DNA of 64,000 nucleotides, from the NCBI RefSeq assembly GCF_003865095.1, contig NZ_BHYK01000002.1, forward strand, positions 213,185 through 277,184. Reading direction: 5' to 3'. Positions 52,801 to 62,400 of this stretch are shown piece by piece. Made by a program: the position numbers and the translations under genes. The notes below the pieces were generated by a model. That model was not told the origin of the DNA, ran no database searches, and saw only the letters and a list, made by a program, of their open reading frames with translations. The stretch comes from Clostridium tagluense (GTDB lineage: Bacteria; Bacillota; Clostridia; Clostridiales; Clostridiaceae). Position 1 is the stretch's first letter. Every line of letters starts with the position of its first letter.

Positions 52801-55289
52801 ACATATTTTATACCTACAACTATCTTTCCTACGTTTCTTCAAAAATGGGCAATAATAAGGAAGCATATGAATATCATTTACTAGCACAAAAGGAGCTAGA
52901 ACAATATCCTATACAAGGTAAGGATATCTCGCTGTATTATCAGATGGGAGCAGAAATTTATTTTGGAATAGGGGATATTAAAGCAGCTTATGATTTAATA
53001 AAAAAAGCCTTGGAAATATATAATAATGATGGTACAACTCAAGATGGTAATAGTAAATTATTATTATTTGTTTTAGAAATATATAAAACTGAGGGAATAG
53101 AAGACTTAAAGAAAAGAATTGAATATGTAAAGGCAATAATCCAGGGATATAAGAATAATACGAATAAAATTAATGGACTATATGAGGTTTGTATAGTTTT
53201 GTTTGAAAAAGGATATCAGGAAGAAGCCACTAATTTATTTAAAATCCATTCTGCTAGTGAACTTGATAGTTTAGTTGATATAGTTAATATTAAAAAATTG
53301 TATTTAGAAGGATTGATATGTAAAGACAAAGGTAAAATAGATAGTTTAATATTAGCCTTAGATTTATCTAAAAAAATTAAAAATAAACTTTTTCAATGGA
53401 AAATCTGTAGTGCTATTGGAGACTACTATTTTTCGCAGGTGGATTATTTTTATGCAGTAAACTATTACTTTGAAGCCTGCGAGATAATTAAAGATTGTAC
53501 GCTACAACTACCAGAGCAGTTAAGAACTAATTATATTAATTCTTTTAATATGATGAAGCCTTTTAATATGATTAAAGGGGTAAGTAAGGCCCATGCATAT
53601 AACAAGGTGTGCAATTGGGAAGAGAGTAGAATCACTATTTCAAACAATAGGGATTTAACAGCTCTTTTCGATTACAGTGCTTTTAGCCAAATTTTAAGTA
53701 ATAAAAGTTTTATTGAATCAGCTCAAAAAATATATAGTTCCATTCTACCAGAGGGGATTCATAATATAAATGACATAATTACTAATATGTGTGAGGAACC
53801 ATTGAAAATATTAGATGTGATTACAAAACTTATTTCAAGTATTGTGCTATCTACTAGGAGTTTAATTATTTCTGAGGGGAATAACAATGAATACTCAGTT
53901 GTTGCTTCTAGTGATGGGAATCATGATATTACAGATATAAACCTAATTTTACAAAGAGTACGGGAAAGTAAAAATTTTATATTAATTAGTGATGGTTTTA
54001 ATAGCACAAAAAATATAGAATTCAGAATTATTCCTAGTGGTATGAGTGCGATAATGTGTATACCAATTTTAAGAAAGAAGCATTGTTATGCAGAAAACTC
54101 AAAGATGGCCACTGAAAGAGGTAATGAACCATTTAAATTGGAAAATATAAAGGGGTATTTATATATGGAGTCTGACAGAGTGCTGAATAATTTTAATAAG
54201 GAAAGCTTGAATAAATGTTCCGACTTAACCTCATTTATAAGTTTCATAATGGAAAATTATTTACTCCAAATCAGTTCTTCCATTGATAAGCTAACAGGAA
54301 CACTTACAAGGCGCTTTCTCGAGGAAGCACTATCTGAAAATGTTGAAAAGGGTAATGGATCTTTAGAAGTGTTCTCAATTATAATGTTTGATTTGGATGA
54401 TTTTAAAGGTGTCAACGATAGGTTTGGTCATCAAACTGGAGATCAAGTACTGAGAGATGTTAGTAAAATCGTTATGGATTCAATTAGAAAGATAGACGTA
54501 TGTGGACGATATGGTGGAGAAGAATTTATTGTTATTTTACCTGGTACAGATACCACTGACGCAAATATCGTTGCTGAAAGAATAAGACAAAACATTGATA
54601 ATAAGAAAATACTAGGTTCTAAAAGAGAGTTAACTGTGAGTGTGGGTATTGCTACTTACCCAAAACATGGAAAGTGGAAAAAAGAATTGGTAGAAAAAGC
54701 TGATCAATCACTATATGTGGCTAAGGCCAAGGGTAAAAATAGATGCCAAATCTGGGAAGATAAGTTTCACGGCATCGTAAAGGGTAGTGATAAACTATCA
54801 GGAATAGTGTCAGGAAATGTAGTTCAAGATTCAAGAAATGTACTAGCCATGGTAGAGTTAATCCAAATGATTAAGGAGGATTGTGATTTTGAAACCAAAA
54901 TATTCAATGCACTTGGAAGAATAATTGAAACTACTGAGGCACAAAATGGTATGTTGTTTATAGTGAATAAAAATGAAATTACTGAAAAATTTGGAAGAAA
55001 AATTTTTAAGGAAAGTTGGATTGAAGTTAAAGGCTATAGTGGAGATATAATCGATTCTGTAATTAAAGATAAGCAAGGTAAATGTATAATAGATTGGGAC
55101 GCTATAATAGATTACGATTTAGTAACTGGAATGCCAAATTGGAAGTCTGTCTTAGCTGTCCCTATAATTAAATCAGGAATTGTCCGTGGGATACTTTATT
55201 TAACTGTTCCTATTAAAGTTAAGGAATTTAAATTTGAAGATTTAAATTTTGTAAATACTTTGGGTCAGTTGTTAGTGGGTATGTTATAA
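49848..55289 (+). CDS. Giant signalling protein: degenerate kinase - STAND-like ATPase - TPR - GAF - GGDEF - GAF
   Basis: A ~1813-aa protein. Residues ~1-280 have a protein-kinase fold outline, but the catalytic loop HRDLKPxN reads YGEININN and DFG reads DLP, so it is probably a pseudokinase. At ~305-560 an AAA/STAND-like ATPase follows, with Walker A GEQGIGKT (~329-336) and Walker B VFIIDNAH (~438). Residues ~720-1150 are TPR-type repeats. A GAF-like domain lies at ~1290-1480. The GGDEF domain has GGEEF (~1556) preceded at five residues by the I-site RKID. A second GAF-like domain ends the protein. It should make c-di-GMP under control of the front modules. ATG 49848 has AAGGATG upstream. 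Confidence 0.85.
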   Translation: MNLINNRYRIITNLTQDRIKSSYLVSDVINNHEKIQLNIINSEFASESLINFYVNEFITLSTINHANISKVFDFGLVHSIDNKKVSSSEYFYTNDYLEDTVKLHELITNINENEILGIFMQLCSALNYLHIRGFIYGEININNIMISYKNNEYKVSFVDLPTIEAQNQNYDHNNIGQLNFKSPEYRIDNKKTIAADIYSLGVVLLALCKIDIHQNSNINQSILKLANKAEDKYHESTEASDFYSNLMIIVKKMTQQDLEQRYSNINKIVEDINYIFNKKYVAYIIGEIEKLNFKTKIVGRDAEIKEIISAYYNLIVPNALNKIIFVHGEQGIGKTRLLKEIQHLLYLKKASVYASFAIENPHSKSNKALVDILRKIISLCDEEIVKRYQSELIKFIPGLGAENNIVASENLVGEKEKYRLISRVYSFIKESTNNKPTVFIIDNAHCLDEFSLELLEYINLQNNNEQNIMIILSYNNAEFIINNKLKQLSNKKSRNLNLDLKNLNNEETAIMIQQILSMPKVPINFGEKVYDKTYGNPLFIEETLKDFMAKKILCINKNNAKWRVSFETVDELPIASTMEQALLNQIKQINKDSYEILNAIAIFNTAVSIGVIEKVLNTAKKRIEAYIDELCSKGILIKKIEDMGFVFDFYNKVLKNLIYNRLSEEQRKVRHQFAASVLEDLYQTQGREYKEELIYHLEKANDKERLVKYCLEFAEKMKSLRIMDEAISKYKKVLSLLSDEDSQNKKAEIILKIGDIYLEMGNLSAALKTYKKTYRCSMNLVEVKIQVDCANKIAYTCIRRNEVEKAMQYIKKCESLLLNVEYMEGYLENKKNLVNVYTAKQDYQKVYEICTSCIVKCGNDYIKYKGLMYNNLGIMYSETSRVIEALECYRKGLSYFEEINYPEGMCRCLNNLGVIYGDHYGDSETAISYYNKIIVISQENSIIESELIALVNLATIYCDKFDYDAALKYFKDILVKSKNIELEGNIFYTYNYLSYVSSKMGNNKEAYEYHLLAQKELEQYPIQGKDISLYYQMGAEIYFGIGDIKAAYDLIKKALEIYNNDGTTQDGNSKLLLFVLEIYKTEGIEDLKKRIEYVKAIIQGYKNNTNKINGLYEVCIVLFEKGYQEEATNLFKIHSASELDSLVDIVNIKKLYLEGLICKDKGKIDSLILALDLSKKIKNKLFQWKICSAIGDYYFSQVDYFYAVNYYFEACEIIKDCTLQLPEQLRTNYINSFNMMKPFNMIKGVSKAHAYNKVCNWEESRITISNNRDLTALFDYSAFSQILSNKSFIESAQKIYSSILPEGIHNINDIITNMCEEPLKILDVITKLISSIVLSTRSLIISEGNNNEYSVVASSDGNHDITDINLILQRVRESKNFILISDGFNSTKNIEFRIIPSGMSAIMCIPILRKKHCYAENSKMATERGNEPFKLENIKGYLYMESDRVLNNFNKESLNKCSDLTSFISFIMENYLLQISSSIDKLTGTLTRRFLEEALSENVEKGNGSLEVFSIIMFDLDDFKGVNDRFGHQTGDQVLRDVSKIVMDSIRKIDVCGRYGGEEFIVILPGTDTTDANIVAERIRQNIDNKKILGSKRELTVSVGIATYPKHGKWKKELVEKADQSLYVAKAKGKNRCQIWEDKFHGIVKGSDKLSGIVSGNVVQDSRNVLAMVELIQMIKEDCDFETKIFNALGRIIETTEAQNGMLFIVNKNEITEKFGRKIFKESWIEVKGYSGDIIDSVIKDKQGKCIIDWDAIIDYDLVTGMPNWKSVLAVPIIKSGIVRGILYLTVPIKVKEFKFEDLNFVNTLGQLLVGML

Positions 55290-55336
55290 GATGTTTAAAA
55301 GCAGTAGAAATCTATTGCTTTTAAACATCTTATCTA
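55288..55336. terminator. Bidirectional terminator between convergent genes
   Basis: A perfect 16-bp stem AAGATGTTTAAAAGCA / TGCTTTTAAACATCTT begins in the stop codon of the giant signalling gene and also lies just after the DHHW gene on the other strand. Confidence 0.85.
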
Positions 55337-55356
55337 TAATATTTAAGAAGATTCCA

Positions 55357-56520
55357 TTATTCATAGTTACTAATATTAAGTATTGATTGATCTTCAAAAA
55401 ATGTATTTGTATTATAAAGCATTAAAACATCTGTGATATTATAGTCTTTTATTAGAGCACTTACATCATCTGAATAATATCTTAAATCAACAACTATTAT
55501 TTCACCAAAATGAGAAGTTAAAAAGGGTATAAAACAGTTGGCATAAGAATCCTTTATGACTAAAAGATGCTTATTATTAAGGTTCATAGTGCTTGTCTTT
55601 ATAATAGGATGATTTCCACCTAGAAATACAGAGTACTTATCTTTGGTATTTAAACTGCTGGAATTAAATAAACTGGCACTCTTTTTTTTCTCATCAATGT
55701 AATTTACTAATATATCTTCGTGAGTTTTTGGTAAATATACAGTAATTATGTCACTATCTACATTTTTAACTCCAGCTCTTGAGTAAAGTGTTCCGTAAAA
55801 TTTGTTATTAACCTCAGTAATATCATAATCACTTATATCTTTTGGTGTTATTCCGGAACTTTTGCAAAATTCTAAGTATGCATAATATGCTCCGTATGTT
55901 GTCCAATGGTGGTCAGTTTTATAATATATGTATTTGTCCTTATTTTTATTTAATGTATCAAAAACATTTATTGATTTTATATCTTTATCTAAGCCAGAAT
56001 AAAATTTATTTATATACTGTAGTTGATTCTCTACTGGAGCAAAGGCAGGTAATTTATCTTTTAAAACTTCTACTTTGTTCGGAACTAACATAATATACTT
56101 AGATAATTCTTTGTTGTCATGACTGAAAGTATTTATAGCTTTTAGTTTTTCAGCAAAATCCTCTTCGGATGGCTTATTGAACTTATCTATTAAATAGCTA
56201 TCATCTCCTAAATATACATCATTATTTTCTTTTTTTCCAGTAAGTATCTCTGCTTTTGATTTTACATTTATCCAAAAGTTTCTAAGTATAAATTGATCTG
56301 AGATGTACTTTTCATACTTTGAAGTAAATCTGTTATGTAACAAATTATTTATCGTAAATTTAGGCTTATTCTTAAGCTTTCTATTCTCCTCCTCGGAAAA
56401 ATCTTTGCTTGGAACTATAATATTTAATATCATTACACTAAATATAAATGATAAAAATATTAAAGTAAGGGATTTTATATATATCCTATTATATTTTTTT
56501 CTGTTAGAATTAAATTCCAT
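55357..56520 (-). CDS. DHHW-family (AlgJ/AlgX-like) protein of a surface acylation cassette
   Basis: A ~387-aa protein with an N-terminal membrane anchor (~14-35) and an extracytoplasmic SGNH-like domain carrying the DHHW motif in YYKTDHHWTTYGAYY. The family (DHHW, near AlgJ/AlgX/DltD-like proteins) works with MBOAT proteins to transfer acyl groups to surface polysaccharides. ATG 56520 is used because AAAGG lies ~11 bp upstream; a GTG at 56532 touches that RBS. It is the last gene of a minus-strand cassette, starting 22 bp after the MBOAT stop. Confidence 0.87.
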   Translation of the reverse strand: MEFNSNRKKYNRIYIKSLTLIFLSFIFSVMILNIIVPSKDFSEEENRKLKNKPKFTINNLLHNRFTSKYEKYISDQFILRNFWINVKSKAEILTGKKENNDVYLGDDSYLIDKFNKPSEEDFAEKLKAINTFSHDNKELSKYIMLVPNKVEVLKDKLPAFAPVENQLQYINKFYSGLDKDIKSINVFDTLNKNKDKYIYYKTDHHWTTYGAYYAYLEFCKSSGITPKDISDYDITEVNNKFYGTLYSRAGVKNVDSDIITVYLPKTHEDILVNYIDEKKKSASLFNSSSLNTKDKYSVFLGGNHPIIKTSTMNLNNKHLLVIKDSYANCFIPFLTSHFGEIIVVDLRYYSDDVSALIKDYNITDVLMLYNTNTFFEDQSILNISNYE

Positions 56521-56542
56521 ATTTATTATCACCTTTTCTTAT

Positions 56543-57949
56543 CTAAAATCTAAAGTATAAGAATGGATTAAAGCTTTGGTTTACAAGGTATGCCGTAGAT
56601 AAAAATAGTATAAAAATACGATTGAAAGCCATTACTATGGCACCTCTTGCATTAAAGCGACTTTTAATCTTTTTATCAAAATTGTACATAACTGGGGTTG
56701 CGCAAAGTACTGCTACTGCAAATATAATGAAGTTTGTATAAAAATAATATATAGCTGTATTATCGCTAAAGGCATTTCCGCTAAGTCCAAACATTACTTT
56801 TATATAACTTAGTGCATCACTTAATTTATTCATATCGAAAAATACCCATCCTACTATAACAATTATCATGGTATATAAATTTGAAATGCACCTTGGAAGT
56901 TTTTCTAAAAGCTTTCCTAGAAGGATTTTTTCGGAAAATATAAAAAATCCGAAATATAGACCCCAAAATATAAAATTCCAACTTGCACCATGCCATAGTC
57001 CCGTTGCAAACCATACTATAAATAAGTTTCGCAGCTGCTTTATTAATGGAACCCTGTTACCACCTAAAGGAATATAAAGGTATTCTCTAAACCAACTTCC
57101 CAGAGATATGTGCCATCTTCTCCAAAATTCAGTCACACTTCTTGATATGTAGGGATAGTTAAAGTTTTCAATAAATTCAAAACCAAACATTTTTCCAAGC
57201 CCTATTGCCATATCAGAATATCCACTAAAATCAAAATAGATTTGAAGTGTAAAGGCTATGATTCCAAGCCAAGAGGATATAACTGATACACTTGAAACTT
57301 CCATGGATTTTATAATTGTCCAAACCATTCCTATGTTGTTAGCAATCAATACCTTTTTTCCAAGACCTAGTATAAATCTCTCTATACCTTCTGAAAATTG
57401 ATTAATGTTTTCTTTTCTATTTTTTAATTGGATGAATATATCACTGTATTGAACTATTGGGCCTGCAACTAGCTGTGGAAACATAGTTACATATGCCCCG
57501 AAATCTATAATGTTCTTTTGAACCTTTACTTTATTTAAATACACATCTACTACATAGGATATAATCTGGAATGTATAAAATGATATTCCGACTGGTAAAG
57601 GAAGCTTTTGGACAATTATATCTAATCCAAATAATGCATTCATATTATCTACGAGGAAACTAAAATATTTAAAAAAAGCTAATATCCCTAAATTAACAAC
57701 CAAGGTATTTATAAATATTAGCTTTGAAAGCCTCTTACGTTTTCTATGTTTATTTATGAGCAAAGTACTTATATAATCAAATATTATACTAAAAACCATA
57801 AGGCTTATGTATACGGGCTCTCCCCAGCCATAAAATATAAGGCTTGCAACTAAAAGAGTAAAATTTCTTATTTTCTTTGGGGAAAAATAATATACTGTAA
57901 GAGTAAGTGGTAAAAATATAAAAATAAATATTAAACTACTAAAAACCAA
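56543..57949 (-). CDS. MBOAT-family membrane O-acyltransferase (AlgI-like)
   Basis: A 468-aa polytopic membrane O-acyltransferase. Landmarks are GISFYTFQIISYVVDVY, DFSGYSDMAIGLGKMFGFE, EFWRRWHISLGSWFREYLYI and the invariant His in ATGLWHGASWNF (~316). AlgI/DltB-type members move acetyl or other acyl groups across the membrane for transfer to polysaccharides. The start is TTG 57949, supported by CGGAGTGG ~6 bp upstream. It lies between the DUF4358 lipoprotein and the DHHW protein; the three together with the SGNH gene form one probable operon. Confidence 0.92.
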   Translation of the reverse strand: MVFSSLIFIFIFLPLTLTVYYFSPKKIRNFTLLVASLIFYGWGEPVYISLMVFSIIFDYISTLLINKHRKRKRLSKLIFINTLVVNLGILAFFKYFSFLVDNMNALFGLDIIVQKLPLPVGISFYTFQIISYVVDVYLNKVKVQKNIIDFGAYVTMFPQLVAGPIVQYSDIFIQLKNRKENINQFSEGIERFILGLGKKVLIANNIGMVWTIIKSMEVSSVSVISSWLGIIAFTLQIYFDFSGYSDMAIGLGKMFGFEFIENFNYPYISRSVTEFWRRWHISLGSWFREYLYIPLGGNRVPLIKQLRNLFIVWFATGLWHGASWNFIFWGLYFGFFIFSEKILLGKLLEKLPRCISNLYTMIIVIVGWVFFDMNKLSDALSYIKVMFGLSGNAFSDNTAIYYFYTNFIIFAVAVLCATPVMYNFDKKIKSRFNARGAIVMAFNRIFILFLSTAYLVNQSFNPFLYFRF

Positions 57950-57978
57950 TTATAGCCACTCCGATTCATGTCGCCATT

Positions 57979-58464
57979 TTATTTGAAACTTTCATTAACG
58001 GCGGTTGTTATTTTATCTACATCTTTTGATACATTTAATATTATATATTTTCCTTTAACCTCTAAATTATGATTTTCCAAAAGCTCGTATTGATCTGGAC
58101 TATAATCTTTAAAGCTGCTGGATTGTTTCTCAATTCTGCTTTCAATGCTTTCTAGTAAATCATCTATATCATCTTGATTTTTAACCTTTAATATAAGTAT
58201 TTCGTTTGCTTCCATATTGCTCTTTGGCGCATACAATGCAAAATCCTCTAATCCTGTAGTGCTTATGGAATAAAGCTTTCTAAGCTTAGTTTTATTACCT
58301 TTTTCCATTGGTGATAAATCTGAAACCTTTTGAATACAAGCTATTATCTCAGGTATTTCAGGATTTTTGGTTTGGATGAGAGCGCAACCTTGAAAAATTG
58401 CTCCCATAAAAGGAAGTAAACATAAAACCCATATTTTATTTGGTATTCTTATTTGTATCTTCAT
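57979..58464 (-). CDS. DUF4358-domain lipoprotein
   Basis: A ~161-aa protein with a lipoprotein signal: basic start MKIQIRIPNKIW, hydrophobic stretch, and lipobox-like FQGC (cleavage before Cys ~27). The mature part matches the DUF4358 type: LRKLYSISTTGLEDFALYAP followed by NEILILKVK and a helix IDDLLESIESRIEKQ. DUF4358 proteins regularly accompany MBOAT/DHHW/SGNH genes in clostridia but have no assigned role. ATG 58464 has AAGGATG 6 bp upstream; earlier in-frame ATGs lack an RBS. Confidence 0.8.
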   Translation of the reverse strand: MKIQIRIPNKIWVLCLLPFMGAIFQGCALIQTKNPEIPEIIACIQKVSDLSPMEKGNKTKLRKLYSISTTGLEDFALYAPKSNMEANEILILKVKNQDDIDDLLESIESRIEKQSSSFKDYSPDQYELLENHNLEVKGKYIILNVSKDVDKITTAVNESFK

Positions 58465-58489
58465 ATTTATCATCCTTATATAATTCATA

Positions 58490-59266
58490 TTAATTCTCTA
58501 ATTGACTTCTTAAATAATCTAACCATAATCCATAAAATTTCATAGTAAAATGCATACCATCTGGTTCGTATATATCTGTTATATCACCAGGGACAGAGCG
58601 TATATCTATGTAGTGCACATTTTCTTCCTTAGAAACTTCAATTACCTTTTCCACAAACTTATCTATTCTACTTTGTGAAAAATTTTTATCTTTATTCTGA
58701 ACTTTAGCTTGTACAGGCGTTAAAGATTGAAGGTATATTTCAGCATTAGGAACTGTTTGATTTATATCTTGTATAAGTTTAATATAGTTATTTTTAAAAT
58801 CATCGGGGTTTTCAAACAAACTTAAGTCGTTCATACCATAAAGTATAAATATTCTTTCGGGATTGATGCTGGATAATTTACTTAATTCCTCCTTTGCAGT
58901 TATAACATTTAGTCCTTTTTTAGCTAAAACAGAAGATTTATTTACTATATTATAAAAGTCTAAGGCTTCAGTTATAGAATCTCCCATAAAAACAGATTTT
59001 TCAAAGTAAATCTTATTGCTTGCTTTTGTTAAATTAATATCCTTCTTTTCATGGTTTAATTTATGATTTTGGATTATTTTGTTCTCAACATCAGCAGTAT
59101 TTACCTGCTCCAATTTTTGCAAAACAATATAATTCTTTTCTATTAGTTCCTTTCCCTTCGTATACTTTAAATAAGATTTTACTGAAAAATAACATAATAT
59201 TAATACAGTTAAAAGAATTAATTTAGGCAGGATTTTTAATCTTTTTTTCGTTCTATTATTTGTCAT
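58490..59266 (-). CDS. SGNH/GDSL-family hydrolase, membrane-anchored
   Basis: A 258-aa protein with one N-terminal membrane helix (~9-27) and an SGNH hydrolase domain. Block I is VFMGDSITEALDFY (nucleophile Ser in GDS), block III is YGMNDLS with the Asn, and block V is DGMHFT with catalytic Asp and His. All catalytic residues are present. It may act as acylesterase or acyltransferase on a surface polymer. It is the first gene of the minus-strand cassette and the only one with a clear upstream intergenic region (59267-59468), shared divergently with the helicase gene. Confidence 0.88.
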   Translation of the reverse strand: MTNNRTKKRLKILPKLILLTVLILCYFSVKSYLKYTKGKELIEKNYIVLQKLEQVNTADVENKIIQNHKLNHEKKDINLTKASNKIYFEKSVFMGDSITEALDFYNIVNKSSVLAKKGLNVITAKEELSKLSSINPERIFILYGMNDLSLFENPDDFKNNYIKLIQDINQTVPNAEIYLQSLTPVQAKVQNKDKNFSQSRIDKFVEKVIEVSKEENVHYIDIRSVPGDITDIYEPDGMHFTMKFYGLWLDYLRSQLEN

Positions 59267-59468
59267 ATTATTACCTCGTATAACATTATTCTATAAAATA
59301 TTCATAATATTTTTTTAGCCTATTCATAGAATATACTATTTTCGAAACATAATGATTACAAAATAGTTAATTTTCTAAGAGTTAATAAATTTTATATGCA
59401 AGGTTTTAATATTTCTTATTTGTGATATAATAAAAGGATTAGAAATTTTAAAGAACTAGGGAGAAAAT

Positions 59469-62400
59469 ATGTTAAAAGAAGATATGGTATTACAAATATT
59501 TAATGAAGGAACTAGTGGTAAAAATCATGCAGGCGGGCAAAGGGTTCTTAATAATGATTTGGTTTCTTCTGTTGATATTACAAATGAAGATAAATTAATA
59601 TGCATAGAAGGCAATGTAATTTCAGAGAAGCTTTTTAATGAATATCACACGAAAATTGAGATGGATACAGAGAGAAAAAGTATTTTTACTACCTCCTGTA
59701 GTTGCTCTGATTTTGAAAATAATGAGTTTAAAAAAGAAAATTATTGTTGTAAGCATTTAGTGGCTACCTTTTATAGTGCAGTGGAGGATTTAGCCAGTCA
59801 TCCGCTTTTAAAAGAAGAGGATGTGGTGTGCCTTCCTATATTTAAAAATAATAGCAATGTATTAGCTATGCTTTTAGGGGATGAAAAACATAAGGACGAA
59901 ACTAAAATAGAGGTTTACATAAATAAGAACCAGTGGACTAGCAGCCTTAAAGCAGAGTTTAAAATAGGATTAAACTCTATGACATCTAATAATCTTTACA
60001 TTTTAAAGGATATCAATCACTTTTTATTAGCCTATGATAATAACATTCCTATAAACTATAGTAAAAATTTCACTTTTAATAGGTCGGATCAAAGATTGAG
60101 CACAAAAGATAAAAGGCTTGTGGATTTTATTGAAATGTTAAAGAGTATGGAGTCCTCCCAAAGGACTACTCACAGAAGTGAAGATCGTTATATAGATGGG
60201 AAAAACATAAATATTCCTAAATTTTTAACGCGGGAATTTTTTGAAATTATAACTAAGCATAGGGTTTATTTAAATGAAGGCTTTTTTTCAAGGCCTGTAG
60301 ACACAGAGATTTTATATGAAGCACCGGCCCTAGATTTTGATTTGAAGCTAATTAAAGACAATTATGTGCTTAAATCTTTGAACGGAATGCCTGTGGCTTT
60401 AGGTTCTAAAAACGATGTTTTTTTGTATGGAAGCAATATATATCTTCCAGATTATGAGTTTTGTTATAAGATAAATCCTTACCTCCAAGTTTTTAATGAG
60501 GCCAGGGTGGTAACTATGACAAGCATGGAGGAGGAGAATATATTAAGACGACTTGTTCCAGATCTTAATTTTTTGTCACCTCATGTTACACTATCTAAGT
60601 CCATCAAAGACAAGGTAGTGATGAGTAAGTGTGGGTTTAATTTCTACTTTAATCAAGAAGGAAAAGATGTAACCTTAACATTAAAGGTTAAGTACGGAAC
60701 TTTTGAGTTTAATATTTTTGAGGATTGCAGTGAGAAAATAATATATAGAGATTCAAAAAAAGAAGCTCAGACTACTTCAATTTTAAAAGCCTTTGGATTT
60801 CAAGAAATAAAGAATAAGTTTTATTTCACAAAAGGCGAGGACTATATATTCAAATTCTTTAAAAGTGATGTGGAAAAACTTCAAGAAATAGGAGACGTTT
60901 ATTACTCTGAAAACTTTAAAGGGATAAAATCTTTAGGGAAGTCCGGGATTAGTGGAGATATTAAAAGTGGAAAATATAATTATTTTGAAATGGATTTCAA
61001 AATAGGAGATATTAAGCCAGAAGAAAGTATAAATATATTAAGGGCCTTTAGAAATAACCTTAAATACTACAAGCTAAAAAGTGGTGAGTACCTTGATCTG
61101 GAGGAACTGGAGCTTAATAAATTCTTAAAGCTTTTAGATGTTATGACCCCGGCTGATATCGAAAATAATCATATTGAAATATCAAAAAGTAAGGGCGTTT
61201 TTCTAGATAGTTATTTAGAGGAAAATAAAATTAGATATATAAAAGGAAAAAAAGAGTTAAAAGAAATAAAGGATAAGCTTAAGAATGTAGAAAAATTGAA
61301 TTTTAAAGAGCCCATGGATTTAAAGGGTAAATTGCGAGAGTATCAAAAAGTAGGATACAATTGGTTTAAAACTTTAGATTATTTAGGGTTTGGTGGAATT
61401 TTAGGGGATGAAATGGGTCTTGGTAAAACCATTCAAGCTATTACTTTTATATTAGCCAGTGAGGGAAGTAAGACTTTAATTGTAGCACCTACTTCCTTAA
61501 TATATAACTGGATAAGTGAGTTTGAAAAGTTTGCACCTAGGTTAAAAGTAACTGCAGCTAATGGGTCAAAGGAAGAGAGGCAGCAAATAATAAGTAATAT
61601 AGAAGAGTATGATGTTATTATAACTACTTATAATCTATTGAAGAGAGACTCCGAAAATTATAAGCTATTAGAGTTTGACTATTGCATATTAGATGAAGCA
61701 CAAAACATAAAAAATCCAAATTCTCAAAACGCAATAGCCGTGAAAGAGATAGTGGCAAGGACAAGGTTTGCTCTGTCTGGTACACCAATAGAAAATTCTC
61801 TTATGGATTTATGGTCTATATTCGATTTTATAATGCCAGGATACCTATATGATGAAAAGAGATTTAGTGTAAGATATCATAAAAAACTTAAGGAAAGTCC
61901 TGAAATATTAGAGGATTTAAATAGGCTTATAAAACCTTTTATTCTAAGGCGGAGAAAAAAAGATGTTTTAAAGGAATTACCTGATAAAATAGAAAAAGCA
62001 CTAATAGTGAGCTTTGAGGAGGAGCAAAAGAAAGTTTATAAAACCTATGCAAATCATGCTATGGAGATTATTGAAAATAAAGTAAAGAGTGACGAGTTTA
62101 AAAGCAGTAAAATAGAGATACTTTCTTATATAACAAAGCTAAGACAATTATGCCTAGATCCTACAGTGCTCATGAATGATTATAATGGTGGTAGCGCAAA
62201 GATAGAAGCACTAGTGGAACTTCTTCATAAGAGCATAGAGGAGGGGCACAGGGTCCTTGTTTTTTCTCAATTTACTTCTGTCCTTAAAAATATACAAAAG
62301 AGACTTACATCTGAGAAAATATCCTTTAGTTACTTGGATGGATCAGTTCCTTCAGAGAAAAGAATGAATTTGGTGAAATCTTTTAATGCTGGCGTAAACT

